Assembly (NCBI GenBank): GCA_023014485.1
Contig: JAJOZX010005606.1
Coordinates: 1 to 64,000, forward strand
Reading direction: 5' to 3'
DNA: 64,000 nt
Source of the DNA: Bathynomus jamesi
Lineage: Eukaryota; Arthropoda; Malacostraca; Isopoda; Cirolanidae
The translations under genes were made by a program, and so were the position numbers. This document shows, piece after piece, positions 40,385 to 52,698 of this stretch (positions within the stretch are counted from its first letter, which is position 1; each line of letters opens with the position of its first letter). The notes under the pieces are model-generated. The model saw only the letters and a list, made by a program, of their open reading frames with translations. It was not told where the DNA came from and did not search any database.

Positions 40385-40822
40385 CTAATATACTATAGGT
40401 TTCAGTTTACGGAAGCCGACGACTTCAAACATTCTGTCGAGAATGAAACAGCTTCGCGTGGGGATAAGGGTGTTATTGTCAGCGGCATTCTTCCACATCA
40501 ACCGTATATCAACGCAGGGTTGGTTTGTATTACGATTTACGCATAGCGTACAAATAATGGCGTACGAGGGTGCATCGCTAATCTGCTCTCTTTTTGTGCT
40601 TACACCTGCAGGTATTTTATAACTGTCCTCGCCCCACTTCTCAACCAACACGAAGATTCCATTCATCTCTTCAACACTTAAATAAAAAACATTGCGTCTA
40701 CCAGAGTTTGAATGTCTACATTTCATTTCAAGTACATAATTAACAGCACCGTTATTACGCTTGAATAGACGCACAGACTTCAACATGGACATGTCGTATA
40801 CTGCATTGAGGATGCTGCTCAA
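40385..40822 (-). CDS. Hypothetical protein in Maverick/Polinton-like block
   Basis: 145 residues from MSSILNAVYDMSML. The sequence looks like a real folded protein (EMKCRHSNSGRRNVFYL, SYAIICTLCVNRNTNQPC) but I cannot place it in a family. It is the first of the minus-strand trio. No integrase, protease or capsid motif is visible in it. Confidence 0.5.
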   Translation of the reverse strand: MSSILNAVYDMSMLKSVRLFKRNNGAVNYVLEMKCRHSNSGRRNVFYLSVEEMNGIFVLVEKWGEDSYKIPAGVSTKREQISDAPSYAIICTLCVNRNTNQPCVDIRLMWKNAADNNTLIPTRSCFILDRMFEVVGFRKLKPIVY

Positions 40823-40829
40823 CGGAAGC

Positions 40830-41290
40830 TCTATCTTTTAATAGTTTTCTATTGATCCTACGAGGTGAGAACGTCCAGACGGGTCAAGCTCTGAGGCGAC
40901 TATGAGCAGCTGACGCGTTTTTTGGACTCGGAGGGACCGTGCGGGTGGTTGGGGAGGAGGGAGGCGTGGGGTGGGTATGAGTCACACGGGGTTGCGTCAT
41001 GAACGATTCCAGGCGTTAGTGATTCGTGTCCGAGATTGTTCCAATATGAAAGATTCACTGCGCCCTGTTGAATCATCCGAATATTTATATCCCATTATAC
41101 TGGGTAGGTGTTTAGAGAATTTTCTATTTGCCTTACATGAAGTAATATCGGTTTTAATGTTTTATCACACCTACTCCCCGGAATGCGTACCATATATCTA
41201 CGTTCAGGGGCATTCACCATTGTACTTTCTCGAACTATGCACATTTTATTAACATTCCGGCAAACTATACTCGTCCCTAAACTCTACTAA
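40830..41290. other. Spacer in the Maverick-like block
   Basis: A G-rich stretch (GGGTGGTTGGGGAGGAGGGA, about 40940) followed by AT-balanced DNA. The plus-strand open frame at 40971-41252 has no recognisable domain. Confidence 0.4.
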
Positions 41291-41295
41291 AACTC

Positions 41296-41778
41296 TCACA
41301 AGCCTTTAGCCCCAATTTCACTGCGCACCTCGTCATAATATACATGGCCGTAGTGGTAGAAATATTTTAAACTGTCCATAATCACAAGATTTGCATTCAC
41401 TACCCGAGTGTGCGCGTACTCGGTGTGATGTAACATGGTGTAATATCTCTGGTCACACCATTCATCAACAAGGTTCACAACCCAGCTCCTTTGTTTCTCT
41501 TCTGCAAGCGTGGATTCTTTCACTTCACGATATATGAGCTCTCTAGTGCAGTTTAATCCTGCAGTATAATCCATTACATCGTCTGTAGCGCGAAACCCCG
41601 CAATGCTCTCACCAGAATATCCCTAGAGTATTCGGACGTTGTGCTCCTCACGATTTAACGCGGTCTTAAAGGTTTCAAGGGAGGGATTACTAGAAATTCT
41701 TTGGGTGTTCACCACATCTGTAGACTTTAGCGAGTACCACTTCAGGAATGTAGAGCATGCAATATCATTGGTCGCCAT
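41296..41778 (-). pseudogene. Hypothetical protein with one in-frame stop, Maverick-like block
   Basis: A single minus-strand frame of 160 codons from MATNDIACSTFLKWYSL (41778) to a stop at 41296 is interrupted once, by TAG at about codon 52 (41623-41625). The frame continues on both sides. No recognised domain. Its size and position left of the polymerase suggest an element gene. Confidence 0.55.
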
Positions 41779-41779
41779 C

Positions 41780-42103
41780 GCGTTATTTTTCTTCTATGCG
41801 AGAATTCTTTAACAGGTAAAAAGACACGTCTGAGAACCATGGCTTGTGGGATCAACTGAGTAAGCAGGGACGAGATATGTCCCGATTAGCAGCAGGAGTC
41901 ACGTGACTCTTTTTATTGGGCAGCAACATGCAGTGGGTGGTGCTTAGAGTTTTTCTTGTACGCACACACATACACACACGCACAAAAAAGAGAAAATAAA
42001 CGCCAGCTGAAACATAACTAAATATATGTAATAATAATAAATAGAAAAATAAATAAACTAAAATTTCGTGAACAGGTAAATAGACTAATATAACAACAAA
42101 TAT
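41780..42103. other. Spacer left of the polymerase
   Basis: Non-coding, with (ACAC)n near 41960 and AT-rich DNA. Nothing else recognised. Confidence 0.5.
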
Positions 42104-45100
42104 TCACGCCTCGCGGTATTCAAAGGGAACAGTATCGTAAGTGCCAGGCACCTGGTATCGTTCCTGTATGTGTAACGACACACTTTCGTCCCCCTAAGCA
42201 ACTTCACGCCCCCGAGCTTCTGTGCCCGAAAGTTATGAGTCCCCACAGTCAGTTGGGGTGGTTGGTTACTTTCATCTTCTAAACTCACTAGCTCCTTCAG
42301 CGAATCAAAGTTGACGACCTGACGCCTAGTTAAGAGTGATGCCTTCAGCCTTCACGATATATTTCATTTCCTCCCCACCCTCACCCGTACCCCGTAATTT
42401 TTGGGCCTGTTGAGACAGAAGAATCAGCGTAGGCGCTATCTCCATACTCATCCTTGATCTCGTCAGTCAACTCTCCAAGGAATTCCCAACAGATGGCATG
42501 TATTCACCTTCCCTCTCCGTGAATATCACACGATCTGTATCTGCGTACAGAACCCTCCGTCCAAGAGAATGCAGTAGACTCCAAAGTTTGATGCGGGCGT
42601 ATGCTGTTGTGAAACTGGCTTCAGGTATATCTGTAACACGTGATGTATCTGTAGCCAATTCGGTTCTGTTGTACTTTATTATGTACGTATTACCCACATT
42701 CACAATCTCCATGACCTCTTTATCGGAAGCGTTGGCGTAATCCCACACCTCGTTATAACTTTGGGTTAGATGGACGTTCCCCTTGTCTGTATTCTGTGCA
42801 AATTTCCCCCAAAGACTATTTAGGCACAACTTTGCACTAAAGCGCTTGCCAGGGTTCTTCGCAATTTGGTCCCGTTCAAGTTGTATCCCTTCACGATCAC
42901 GGTAGCTTTGAATATACGTCAATTTTTAATTTTCGGTCTCACCTCCTCACGGGTATCCTGATGCTTCTAGCTTATCCTTCAAAAAAGTGTTTATATATGG
43001 TATGAAAAGGTTGGGGAGCTTCTGAAACCGCCATACCTCATATATCTTCAATATTCTGTAACCGTGACGAATAGTTAAGGTCAGCTCAGGACTTGTATAT
43101 ATGCCTCTGATCTTCCTCTGGTTGGTTGTGTCATTACAGGCCCCATTGTTCTCTGCGCACTTCACACACAGATGGAACATGAGTTTGTGATCTATGACGA
43201 CGGGTAAGACAGGCATCCATAAATCGCGAGGGGGAGTACATCTACGAAAGAAAGCCCGAAATAGTTCTCGTTCAAATTAGCTGAGAACTCTTTGACGGTA
43301 GGCAGGGCGGGGCCCACCAGTTTTTCAGGTGCGCCTACGGGGTACGGATTGTTCTTCATCACGTAGGGGTATAATGAAGAGAAGTCGTAGTGATGGAGTT
43401 TCACGCCCTCCATAGGTGGAAAGTATAGTTTGAAGGGGTTTGTGCGTCCTCCAAACAAACTATCGCGCATTTGAGAGGATCTAGCACCATTGAACGCCTG
43501 ATGGTGTTTATTTCTTCGCGGTATTGTCCATCTGTATCCATCCGTGCATCATATTCGTGCTCCCACAAAACCTTGTGAGTGAACTGTGAGCTTATAAGTT
43601 GATCGCGGTACGGGTCCATGCGAGACTGTCAGCAGATCTACCATGGATAGCTCCTACGATTCCGCACTCAGAACGCGGGCATCCATGCCACCAGCATCCG
43701 TTAAAGGAGTACGCTGTCTTATCACCAGTGGTACCGTCTTCCCTTAGCCCATCCACCCAAAAAACACGACCGTTGATCTTGATGGCCACTTCCCCGTGTT
43801 GCGGGCATGTTTTATATATACGCCGGTCTGTTGCTGTAGGTGTATGAGCCAGTAAATAGCCTTATGCCCATAACTGCGTGGGTTGTTTCTGTGAATGACG
43901 GCTAGTGTGTCTTTAGGCATGAAGTTGTTCTTAAACACAGTAAAACACAATGAGACGATCGTGGTTGCGGCTTATAGCGGGTTGCAGTTGAATCGGACTC
44001 TGTACATCCTTCTGTTGTAGTAGCGGTCAAAATCTTCACGCTCACTATCACTCATGCTGTCATAGTTAAAGTAATGTTTGGGTGGTGGTAGTACTACGTA
44101 ATTTAAAGTGTCGCTAGTGAGGAAAGTGTAAGGGAAATACCCTTTTGAAACTTCGGCGGCTACACCCATCACCTTGGGTAGCTTGGCTAATTTACAAGGT
44201 GTGAATAACAAAGTTTCTTTAAACTGAACATTGCCTCTTATTTGCATCTGTATAAGCTTGTTTCCTCTTTTGAAGGGATCGCCTGTAAATATCTCCAATG
44301 ATTCGTGTTCAAGCAGTTCCTTATAAAGGAATTGTGTATCAAATTTTGCGTCGTTATGGGCAAGAATATAAACAGTCATTTTTTTTAACTTGTCCGCTAA
44401 CTTGACAATATAGGACACAGAGTTTCACGGGGCTGTCGTGTGCACTCGTTTTAAAAGCGTTTGTTCGCTTACCACATCTCACTCGACGTTCATGCACTCG
44501 TCGCAAATAGTCTGGTTTACAAGTAGATGTGGGATAGCCTCTTTGGTTTCAGCCTCCGTGTATGTCTCTATATCGTAGTATACAGTTATACAAGGTTTAT
44601 TTTTAGGTTTGGCGTCTTTCATACAGCATACATGCTTTACACTATCAGCCTTATATATCTCATGGCATGTAGAACAACAAATTTCATTACATTTATGCGT
44701 GAATTTTCCCCAATTGTCTATCATACGAAACATGCCGCACTCACACATTCTCATTTTCCTGCACGTACCATTTGATTTATGGAATTCAAAACCTATTATT
44801 GAAAAATGTGCGTCTAAACACATTACAGTCCTTCTTCTCAGCTTCAACTACACGACTTTCACATTTGGAGCTTTTACACTGCTCGCATACCATGTGGCAA
44901 TCTTTACAATGCTTCACTCTATCATCCGCAAACTCGAGGCACCCCTTACACAAATCATGATGCCTTCCATATTTTCGACTTTTATCATAACTCGCATAAA
45001 GAGCCCTTATATTGCGGATAGGGAGATGCGTTGTCTCTGATAGCCCTAAAATAAGTAGAGAATTTGTACGTTCTCTCACACTGCTTTTAAAAACATACAC

Positions 45101-46120
45101 AGTCCTACGGCGATCATCCATTCCAAATACAACTAAGCGAACATTCATTTCCTGCTCTACCCTTCTCAACTCTTCAGGACCCATATTACAGTCAAACTCG
45201 AGCTTGCAGTCTGCGGCCAGTTTACGGGGACGCTGCACAACTGTCGGCAACCAAATTTTTTTAACGGCCGTATTTAGTACAGTAAACATATGAGCCAAGA
45301 CTATTGCTACAAATCTGCAACCGCGATCGAGGTTTGTGTGGTTTCTGAATATTTGATAACTGCCAAAGTTAAGAGTATAAGGTGTGGCCGTATGTCCCGC
45401 AACATGGAAAACGTGGTCTATATATATCGTAAAGTTGTCCATGGCGAATACGGTGCTGCTTTGACAGGCCTGCATTATACGACCCAAAATGTAATCTACA
45501 TCTAAGGTGACCAGACGCCTGTAGGGTATTACTACCCGAAAATCATCTCTATCCCCATCATCTGACCCGAACCCAAGGGACAGTCGCGTCCTGGCTTCAC
45601 GGCCCTCACAACTCCGAAGGGCAAACTCCACAATATGTTCAACTACACGCCGCAGTCCGTGCTCAACACGCTGCTATACGTGGTTGGTTCGAGGGTCGAC
45701 CTTGATAACGCACCGGTTTCTAGTCAGGGCTGGGGTGGGGGTGGCTGTGCGCACCAGCCCGAATGCTATGCTACTGTCTACAGAATGAGATGCTGCTGTG
45801 GAGGGTATGGACAGTATTGAACAGGAATAAGGAGGCACAGTTTTATTTGTAGAAGGAACTACTGTGGGGGCTGTGTCATAAGACGTAGAGGGCTGGGGCT
45901 TTATTACTGTGGGTCTAACAACCGACGCCTTCCTGGCGCTTTTTACACCTGATGTGGAAGACGATTCAGCAATATCGTCATACACCCGCTTTCTCCTTGA
46001 ATTATCGCGTGAGGTTGATACAGTGATTGTTGCTGGGGGTTCCGGAACGCTAGCGGCGGTAATAGGGCAGTCTGGAGCCTCAACAATAACTACAGTCATC
46101 ACTATCATCCTCATCTGCAA
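42104..46120 (-). pseudogene. Protein-primed type B DNA polymerase of a Maverick/Polinton or adintovirus-like element, broken
   Basis: Old endogenous copy of a virus-like element polymerase. Exonuclease motifs: YYDIETYT (about 44580) and LAHNDAKFD (44350), then KGYFPYTF. The FNGCWWHGCP stretch (43690), polymerase motif A YDFSSLYPYVMK (43370), motif B LCLNSLWGKFAQN (42810) and motif C YADTDRVIF (42530) follow in family order, ending near 42104. The N-terminal part (44786-46120) has a Ser/Pro-rich lead and a Cys/His cluster around 44870-44960. Breaks: in-frame stops at 45674-45676, 44479-44481, near 44412, 43972-43974 and two between 42923 and 42950; frame changes near 44820, 43790, 43610, 43450, 43205 and 42470. 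It cannot give a full product. Confidence 0.9.
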
Positions 46121-46271
46121 TATCTATGATGGGGACATGTTGCTGGCACAGTACCTCAGCCTCATCATCATTCAGGGGTCTGGGGAAGAAGAAGAAAAAC
46201 AAGACTGTAGAATATAAGGAACAGCACTTAAAATTTTATTATACTTTGTAAATGTTCCATTAAGAGTTGAC

Positions 46272-46490
46272 GTGTTAGAGATGGATTCTGTAGAAAAATT
46301 CAGGTTCACGAGCCCCTCCATATGCATTATATCCGGCCCTACAGGATGTGGCAAAACAGTGTTTATGCTTAAAATAATAAAAAATAAGGGGGAGATGTTC
46401 TCAAATTTTGTGCATAAAGTCATATGGTGCACATGGTGCTATGATATTTTGTTCCACAAAGTGTTTATAATGTTAGTGGCAAATCAATAA
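46272..46490 (+). pseudogene. Packaging-type ATPase N-terminal fragment (P-loop)
   Basis: 72-residue plus-strand frame with CIISGPTGCGKTVFMLKII, a Walker A motif, and HKVIWCTW, matching the strand after helix 1 in FtsK/HerA-type packaging ATPases of Polintons and adintoviruses. It runs divergently from the polymerase with about 150 bp between. It stops where the hAT region begins, so the Walker B part is missing, probably lost or displaced by that insertion. Confidence 0.75.
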
Positions 46491-49400
46491 ATGGCGCCCT
46501 TAAAACCAGTGTTCTTTAAAATTCTGGCTGAATTCTTATAATGGTACTCAAACTGGTTACTCGTAATAATACCGCTAACAAAATATACTTTTAAGAAGTT
46601 TATTTTATGACAAATGAAAATGAAAAACAGTTATATACATATAAAACTGTACAAAAATATGTAAAAATAAATTGAAATGAAATGAAAATACAATTCATAA
46701 AAATTATTTTTACAGTTTATATTTTAATGTTTTTCTATCCATATACATAACCGCGTATATTTACTATTAAGGTTGATATTAAATTTCTATTAATACAATT
46801 TAATTTTATAGAACCAAAGTATGGTTAATTATTTGTCGAATTACAACAGAAACAATTAATATATGTACAAGGAGAGGCATAACTTTTCATGAGAATACAC
46901 TTTGATGTTTTCCTGAATTACCGATAGCAGAATTAGCAATTAGAATATTAGATACTGACAAAAATCATTCCAATTATATGGTGCTTTAAAAGAAATGCCT
47001 TGTTTGCACCTATTATTTTTGGCTCTTTTAATGAATAATTTGGAACTTCACACTAAACATGTATTTTTCTTACTTTTGCTGATGCAAACTTATCAATAAT
47101 GTCATCAAAATTTGTTATTTCAGTTTCCTCACGTTCAATGCTGAGCAAGGCTAAAGCAGAAAGTCTTTCTTGGCCCATTGAAGCTCTCAAATATGATAAG
47201 ATCAATGTTAACTTGCTGAAAGATCGCTCACAGCTGGCAATTGAAATTGCAATAGTGAGCATTATCTGAATAGCTACTCTCAAATTTGGAAAAACATTTT
47301 CATCTCCATACTGAACAATAAACTTGAGGAGTTCCTCAGCTTTAGAAATTTGAACATTTGGGCGACTTTTCAGAAGCATCTTACAATCCAGGATTTCTTC
47401 ATAAAGCTCAAAGCCGTCAATATCATTGCTATAAAACTGTCCAAGGTTGAGACAACTTTTCTTTAAGATATTTACGTCATGACTACTGTTGCTTTCATTT
47501 GAGTCAAACAATAATCCTCTAGCATCTAAAAGAAATCCAAATTTGAATCCAAGTCATGGAGACGGACAAATCTTTCGTCCATTTCATTATGGAGACGATC
47601 AATAGTTTCTTTCATTATTCTCATCATTTCTTCTTTCGCAGTTAACCCTACATCCTTGGCTTTTTCACCAGGCATTTGTTTCTTCTTTCTGGGGTGTCTT
47701 TCTACTTGAATATCCCATTCATCACACAGTTTCAGCCCTGCTTCAAGTGATTCACTGGCCAATGATTCTCGACTGCTTAAAAAATAATCTTGAAGGGCTT
47801 TTAAATCATAAGCAGCATCATGAAAGTTCATGGTATGATCTTGGAGTCGTTTTCGAACACGATCAATCCGAACAAGAATTCTGTTCCAAAATCCAAGCAA
47901 AGCCAATAAATGAAAAGTCAAAATTTGATTCAGCACCTGCCTTGCATCACCTCTTGTATCAGCAGTTTCATTTTGATCATCAACCATACTTTGCAAGAGT
48001 TCCACTATAATATCAAAGTATTCATGAACAGGCTTCACAACCTCTGTTCTGGAACTCCATCGAGTTTCAGATTCAGATTTGACAACTATTGGTATGGCAT
48101 CTTTCAGCTTTTGCCAACGGAGAGTTGAACGTGAAAAGAATTAATAAAGCGACTGAATTACACCAAAAAAAGTCACCATCACTGCATCATGGTTAGCAGC
48201 ACGCACTCCAACCAAATTGAGAGAATGATTATCGCAGTTTACAAAAATAGCTTTGCTATTTTTTTCAATAATCCTCTGTTGAACACCACTTTTATAACCA
48301 ACCATAACTGCAGCATTGTCATAGTATTGAGATCGACAGTCTTCTAACGGCATTTTGTCTTTTTCCAGTTGTTCCAAAATCACTTCCACAATGTTTTCAG
48401 CATCCTTTCGTTTTAATTGGATAAATCCAAGAAAAGACTCTTTTATAAAAATTGTTTTCTCCTGAAAATCAATATCAACATAACGAACTGTTTCTGCCAT
48501 TTGCTCTCGATGTGCTTGATCTGGAGTAGAATCAAACATGAGGCCAAAATATTTGGCCTTATGAATGCTCTGTAACAATTTCTGGCGAACAGTAGAAGCC
48601 ATCAGCTGAATAAATTCATTCTGCACTAACGGAGATAAATATGATGTTCTTCCAGGGTGCTTTTCCACAATACTGAGATGTTCTTTCATGACAGGATCAA
48701 ACCTTGCCAACAATTTTAATAACCCAAGAAAATTTCCAATATTGCTTTCCTCTTCCTGTCTAAGGGATTCCTTGTGACCACGCAATGCAAGGTTCTGAGT
48801 TGCTAAAAATTTTATGCAATGGAGAATTCTGTGGAAAACATCTCGCCATTTTTGTTTTTCTGTTGCAATTTGAGCTTGAAGCTCTACGTCAATGATTCCT
48901 CTGTTTTCTAAAAGATTTCTTTCCATTTCCTTCCATTGGGTGAAGCAGTATCGATGATTTTTTGCATTTTCATGGGTGCTAAGCCTTTCTGGTGCTTTCC
49001 AATGATTGAACCCATTTTCTTGCTCCAGTGAAGACTGATTGTCAATTTGAGAAAATAGCAAACAACAAAAGCAAAAAGCTGCTTTCTTCTCTGGAGAATA
49101 AACAAGCCATGAGCGCCAAACTTCTTCTCCACATCCATTTCCCAACTTTCTTTTAAACCATCTTTCATTCATTGATCGGGTTTGTGTGGGAACAAATGGC
49201 CCTTCACTATTTTGAAAATACTTCGAACCCAATGTGACCATTTCTGTCCTCAGGGCATCTGATAAAATTACTTTTTTTGATATTTTATCAAACTCCAAGA
49301 AGCCTACATCGTGATGCTGAATCGCATCTGGTATAGGCTGTGCTGTTTTTTCCTGCTTTTCGCTACTCAAAGTTTTAGTATCTTCTGGCTTCTTGAAAGA

Positions 49401-49909
49401 CACTTCTGGTTCTTGAAAGACACTTAATTCTCCTTCTGATACACTGGCGGGTTGGTCAACACTCATATCTGATGCAGTTAATGCTGATGAAGGACCAGCT
49501 TGTTGCTGTTCAAGAAATGACATCATAAAGCCACTTGACTTTTTAGCTTCTGCTTCTTGCATTTTTCTTTTCTTCCTGCCTTCTGCTCCACTCAGCTTCT
49601 TTTTCGGACTTTTCGGTATCGGCAATGTTCGCTTCATGGTAAAATTTTCTAGAGAAAGAAACAAAAAAATAGAATAAATTAATAATTCATAATAAAATTC
49701 TAATAAAAATAGAATGAATTAATAAAGTTAAATGAAGTTAAAAATCTGAAATTCCTGGAAATTCGATGGCTAGAGATATGGTACCGGTGCATTTCCAAAA
49801 GAGCATGTTTTTACTCTTACATTTTTTTTTTAAATCATAAAAATGGCGCACCCCCAAATTTGGCGCCCAGGGCACGCGCCCCACCTGCCCCACCCTAGTT
49901 ACGCCACTG
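46491..49909 (-). mobile_element. Nearly intact hAT element (ZMYM/TTF type)
   Basis: The right end is a clear hAT terminus on the minus strand: CAGTGGCGTAACTAGGGTGG at 49890-49909, continuing GGCAGGTGGGGCGCG and GGCGCCAAATTTGGGGGTGC. The left end is uncertain; AGTGGC near 46475 and AATGGCGCCC at 46489-46498 are candidates. It interrupts a mariner transposase on its right side, while its left side borders the Maverick-like block, so the region has also been rearranged. Confidence 0.8.
47053..49664 (-). pseudogene. hAT transposase, TTF/ZMYM type, two lesions
   Basis: About 870 codons. The 507-residue N-terminal frame has a basic lead (KRTLPIPKSPKKKLSG), a TTF-type zinc finger (WLVYSPEKKAAFCFCCLLFS to HENAKNHRYC), then the DUF4371/hAT core: TSYLSPLVQNEFIQLMAS, AKYFGLMFDSTPDQAHREQM (first Asp), YYDNAAVMVGYKSGVQQRI (second Asp), VNCDNHSLNL. 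One TAA at 48141-48143 interrupts the frame, which then continues in phase at 48038-47526. A frameshift near 47520 leads to the C-terminal dimerisation domain (ASCERSFSKLTLILSYLRAS). Only two lesions in 2.6 kb suggest a recent loss of function. Confidence 0.92.
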
Positions 49910-50398
49910 GACTTATAGAGGACCCATTTTTCATCCCTAGTGACAATCCGATTCAAAAAACGGTGCCTATAGTTGCCAAGAATGCAGTGATGTGCAAATA
50001 TCGATTCGATGTTGAAGATTCGCTTGTGACAAATCATGCGGAACCCATTTTCCAACCTTCACTACTTTTCCTAACAGTTTCAAATGACGATGAATGGTCA
50101 TATGGCTAACGCCGAGTTGCAGGCCAAGTTCTCTTACAGTTACCGTTGGGTTTTCCTCCACTGTTGCTTTCAGCAACTCTTCATCTAACTCATTTGGTCG
50201 TCCTGTTCGTTGATAATCTTTCAGACTGGTCTCCATTTCTGAACTTCTCAACTTCTCAAACCATCTCCTACACATCCATTCGCTCACAACATCATTTCCA
50301 TAAACTCTCCTAATGTTTCTTGCGGATTCACTAGCGTTAGATCCTTTGTGGAACTCATACAGCATCACATGTCGAATATGCTCTTTCGTGGGCTCCAT
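49910..50398 (-). pseudogene. mariner transposase N-terminal half
   Basis: MEPTKEHIRHVMLYEFHKGS opens the first HTH, with YGNDVVSEWMCRRWFEKLRS. DYQRTGRPNELDEELL is the linker and VRELGLQLGVSHMTIHRHLK the second HTH, then KVGKWVPHDLS. A frameshift near 49980 precedes NYRHRFLNRIVTRDEKWVLY, with the first catalytic Asp. There the hAT terminus starts. This is the cecropia/irritans style of mariner protein. It is truncated, so inactive. Confidence 0.9.
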
Positions 50399-50897
50399 GT
50401 TTTTTCAATTACTGTAATATCGTAGGAGTGGCGTTGTAACTGTATGAAAAACACCAAAGAAAATATTCATTAGCCTAATCCTACACTAGCCTAAGTCATT
50501 TTGTATCGTGATAAAACATGTGCGAACCTGTCGCCACGTGTATTTTGCAACATTTCTAAAATTATGTCACATTATCTTGAGGTTATTCTATTATTTATCG
50601 TCCGTTTTCTAATCGAGCAGAATTTATGTTACAACCTGATACTTCATCTTAATATTATGATAATGTCTTGTGCACTTCCTGCTAATGTAGGAACATAATA
50701 AATTGTTTAAATACATTTGGAAATTGTTTATATTCACACTTTCTGAGAATCTCGTATCCAATACTTCGAAGCCGTTGAGCGACCTCTAAATATTAAAATA
50801 TCTCAATAAAACTTTGTACTCACTGTTTTTACATCGTATGGCATACTTTGATGGGGTCAGAGCACGGAAACTTAAAAGTTGAAAAATAAGTGACACC

Positions 50898-50899
<2 letters not shown>
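49910..50899 (-). mobile_element. mariner element, 5' half
   Basis: The right end reads TTAGGGTGTCACTTATTTTT on the minus strand, a mariner-type terminus next to (TA)n at 50903. A 5' UTR of about 500 bp precedes the gene. The left part is cut by the hAT element at 49909, and its other half was not found in the window. Confidence 0.8.

Positions 50900-50902
<3 letters not shown>

Positions 50903-50947
<45 letters not shown>
50903..50947. repeat. (TA)n microsatellite
   Basis: About 22 TA units between the mariner terminus and a short unannotated spacer. Confidence 0.97.
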
Positions 50948-50951
<4 letters not shown>

Positions 50952-51035
50952 ATGAACCTTATGTTGTTTCGTGCGTTGGTCTCTCTTCACACGGATGTCA
51001 AGCTGGTGGCCCCGTCTCTAAGGCGTATATATATA

Positions 51036-52635
51036 CCGGGTGGACGAAAAAAACCTGGACACTTGTTTTTCCTACAAATTTCAAACTAGTCAAGCTAATA
51101 CACCTAAATTAGTACAGTTATCATGTACAGTATAGTTATCATGTGCTAAAAATTTCAATGGAACTCATATAAAACTTACCCTATTGAAATCGATGTTGTA
51201 TTGGCCCCCCATTTTCTTGAATTACGGCCAGTACTCTCCTTTTCCTCTGATCTATGAATGACTTGATTTTGTCTTGGGACACCATAGACCAAACAACCTC
51301 AATTCTTTGTCTAAGTGCTTCCAGGTTTGAAAATGGTTCCCTGCGACCATGGTACACCAATGACTTCAGCTCATTCTACACGGAGTAATCCAGTGGATTT
51401 AAGTTAGGAGAATTTGGTGGCCATTCTTCACTTTTTATGAATTTAGGAATGTTCGCCATCAAAAATTCTTAGGTTGCCTTTGCTGAATGAGATGGTGCAT
51501 TGTCTTGAACAAAAATAAAATCTTCGTTCTGGTACAAGTCTTGGCATTCCGGTAAAAGTTCTCCGAGGTATTCAGTGTAATTTTGCGAGTTCATTTTTGT
51601 TTTCTGTGGATCAGTAAAGAATAATTTGGTTTTTTTCATTGTAAGAAACACCACAAGATACCATTAGTTTCTTGAAAAATCGTGAAATTGGATGATAAAG
51701 ACGGTCTGGCGGGATTTCCGATTTTGAAGTTAATGCATTGACTCGGTTGTTTTGTCGATTTGTTGATACAGTTAATGTAAAGCCGGACTCATCTTGAAAA
51801 AACATGCGTTTAATGTCTGCTAAATTAAATTTCCTGTACAAAGAATTACACCTTTCTAACCGTTTTCCCATGGCTTCTTTTGTTATTCTGGGGGCACTCA
51901 ATCTTTTAAAAGATCTGATTCCTTTACTTTTCATTATGTTTTTGACACTGTTGCGCGAAATATTTAAATTATTCGCCATTTTTTTCTGCGAAAGATGAGT
52001 ACCAGGTTGCGACAACGCATGCTTTTCAACGTGCCTTTCGTTTTTTCGAGTCCGAGAAGTACGCGGACGACCGCTGCCACGTTTTCTGTCAGTTGACCCT
52101 GATTGTCTAATTTTATTTATTACGTATTGTACTATACTTCTTTTCCAATTTTTTCCCGGAAATTCCCTAATTATTTTTCTAGCACTCCATCCTTTCTCGG
52201 AAAAATACGCCTTTATAACAGCTAAGTCTTCTTTACTTAAAACCATTACGATAGAATTTTAATTAACACCACAAGAAAAAAGAAAAAGAAAAAACATTCC
52301 ATCAGCCAACACTTCTTAAAGAAGTCTGACACTGCTAGCCTACCAATTCGCCATGTGGCCACTTATCATTGTCTTAGGTGAGCATGCGCAAACTGCTTGT
52401 TTTGTAGCGAATATCTGACACATCCAAGGGCGTAGGCAGCTTCACGAAATCTCGCTGTTTGTTTCGTCAAGTTAAATTTTTTATAATTAAGAAACGACCA
52501 AAAATAATTAGCTGAGGTTTATAGCACATGATAATCATACTACTGGCTACATCTTGTACTAATTTGGGTGTATTAGTTTGACTAGTTTGAAATTTGGAGG
52601 AAAAACAAAAGTGTCCTGGTTTTCTCGTCTACCCG

Positions 52636-52636
<1 letters not shown>
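51036..52636 (-). mobile_element. DD37D Tc1/mariner-family transposon
   Basis: CCGGGTGGACGAAAAAAACC at the left mirrored at the right, with the inverted repeat extending over about 90 bp (GTTTTTCCTACAAATTTCAA and AGCTAATACACC). TA on both sides, then (TA)n. Gene on the minus strand. Confidence 0.92.
51200..52246 (-). pseudogene. DD37D transposase, two lesions
   Basis: 211 residues from MVLSKEDLAVIKAYFSEKGW (52246). HTH 1 (SARKIIREFP), GR-P linker (RKRGSGRPRTSR), HTH 2 (SQKKMANNLNISRNSVKNIM), then D152 in MFFQDESGFTL. A frameshift near 51640 leads to FIFVQDNAPSHSAKA (second Asp). A TAA follows at once, yet the same frame continues with WPPNSPNLNPLDYSV. Counting through the stop there are 37 residues between second and third Asp: DD37D, as in the maT group. 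The C-terminus reads VLAVIQENGG near 51220. Confidence 0.9.

Positions 52637-52696
<60 letters not shown>

Positions 52697-52698
<2 letters not shown>

Noticed and set aside
42498..45505. Plus-strand frames across the polymerase block
   Set aside because: They are antisense to strongly conserved polymerase motifs on the minus strand and have no motifs themselves.
45674..45676. TAG readthrough or recoding in the Maverick-like polymerase
   Set aside because: The same gene also has TGA and TAA stops and several frameshifts, so ordinary decay is enough.
46272..46490. Host AAA-type ATPase gene
   Set aside because: Only 72 codons with a P-loop, divergent from a Polinton-like polymerase; a packaging ATPase fragment fits better.
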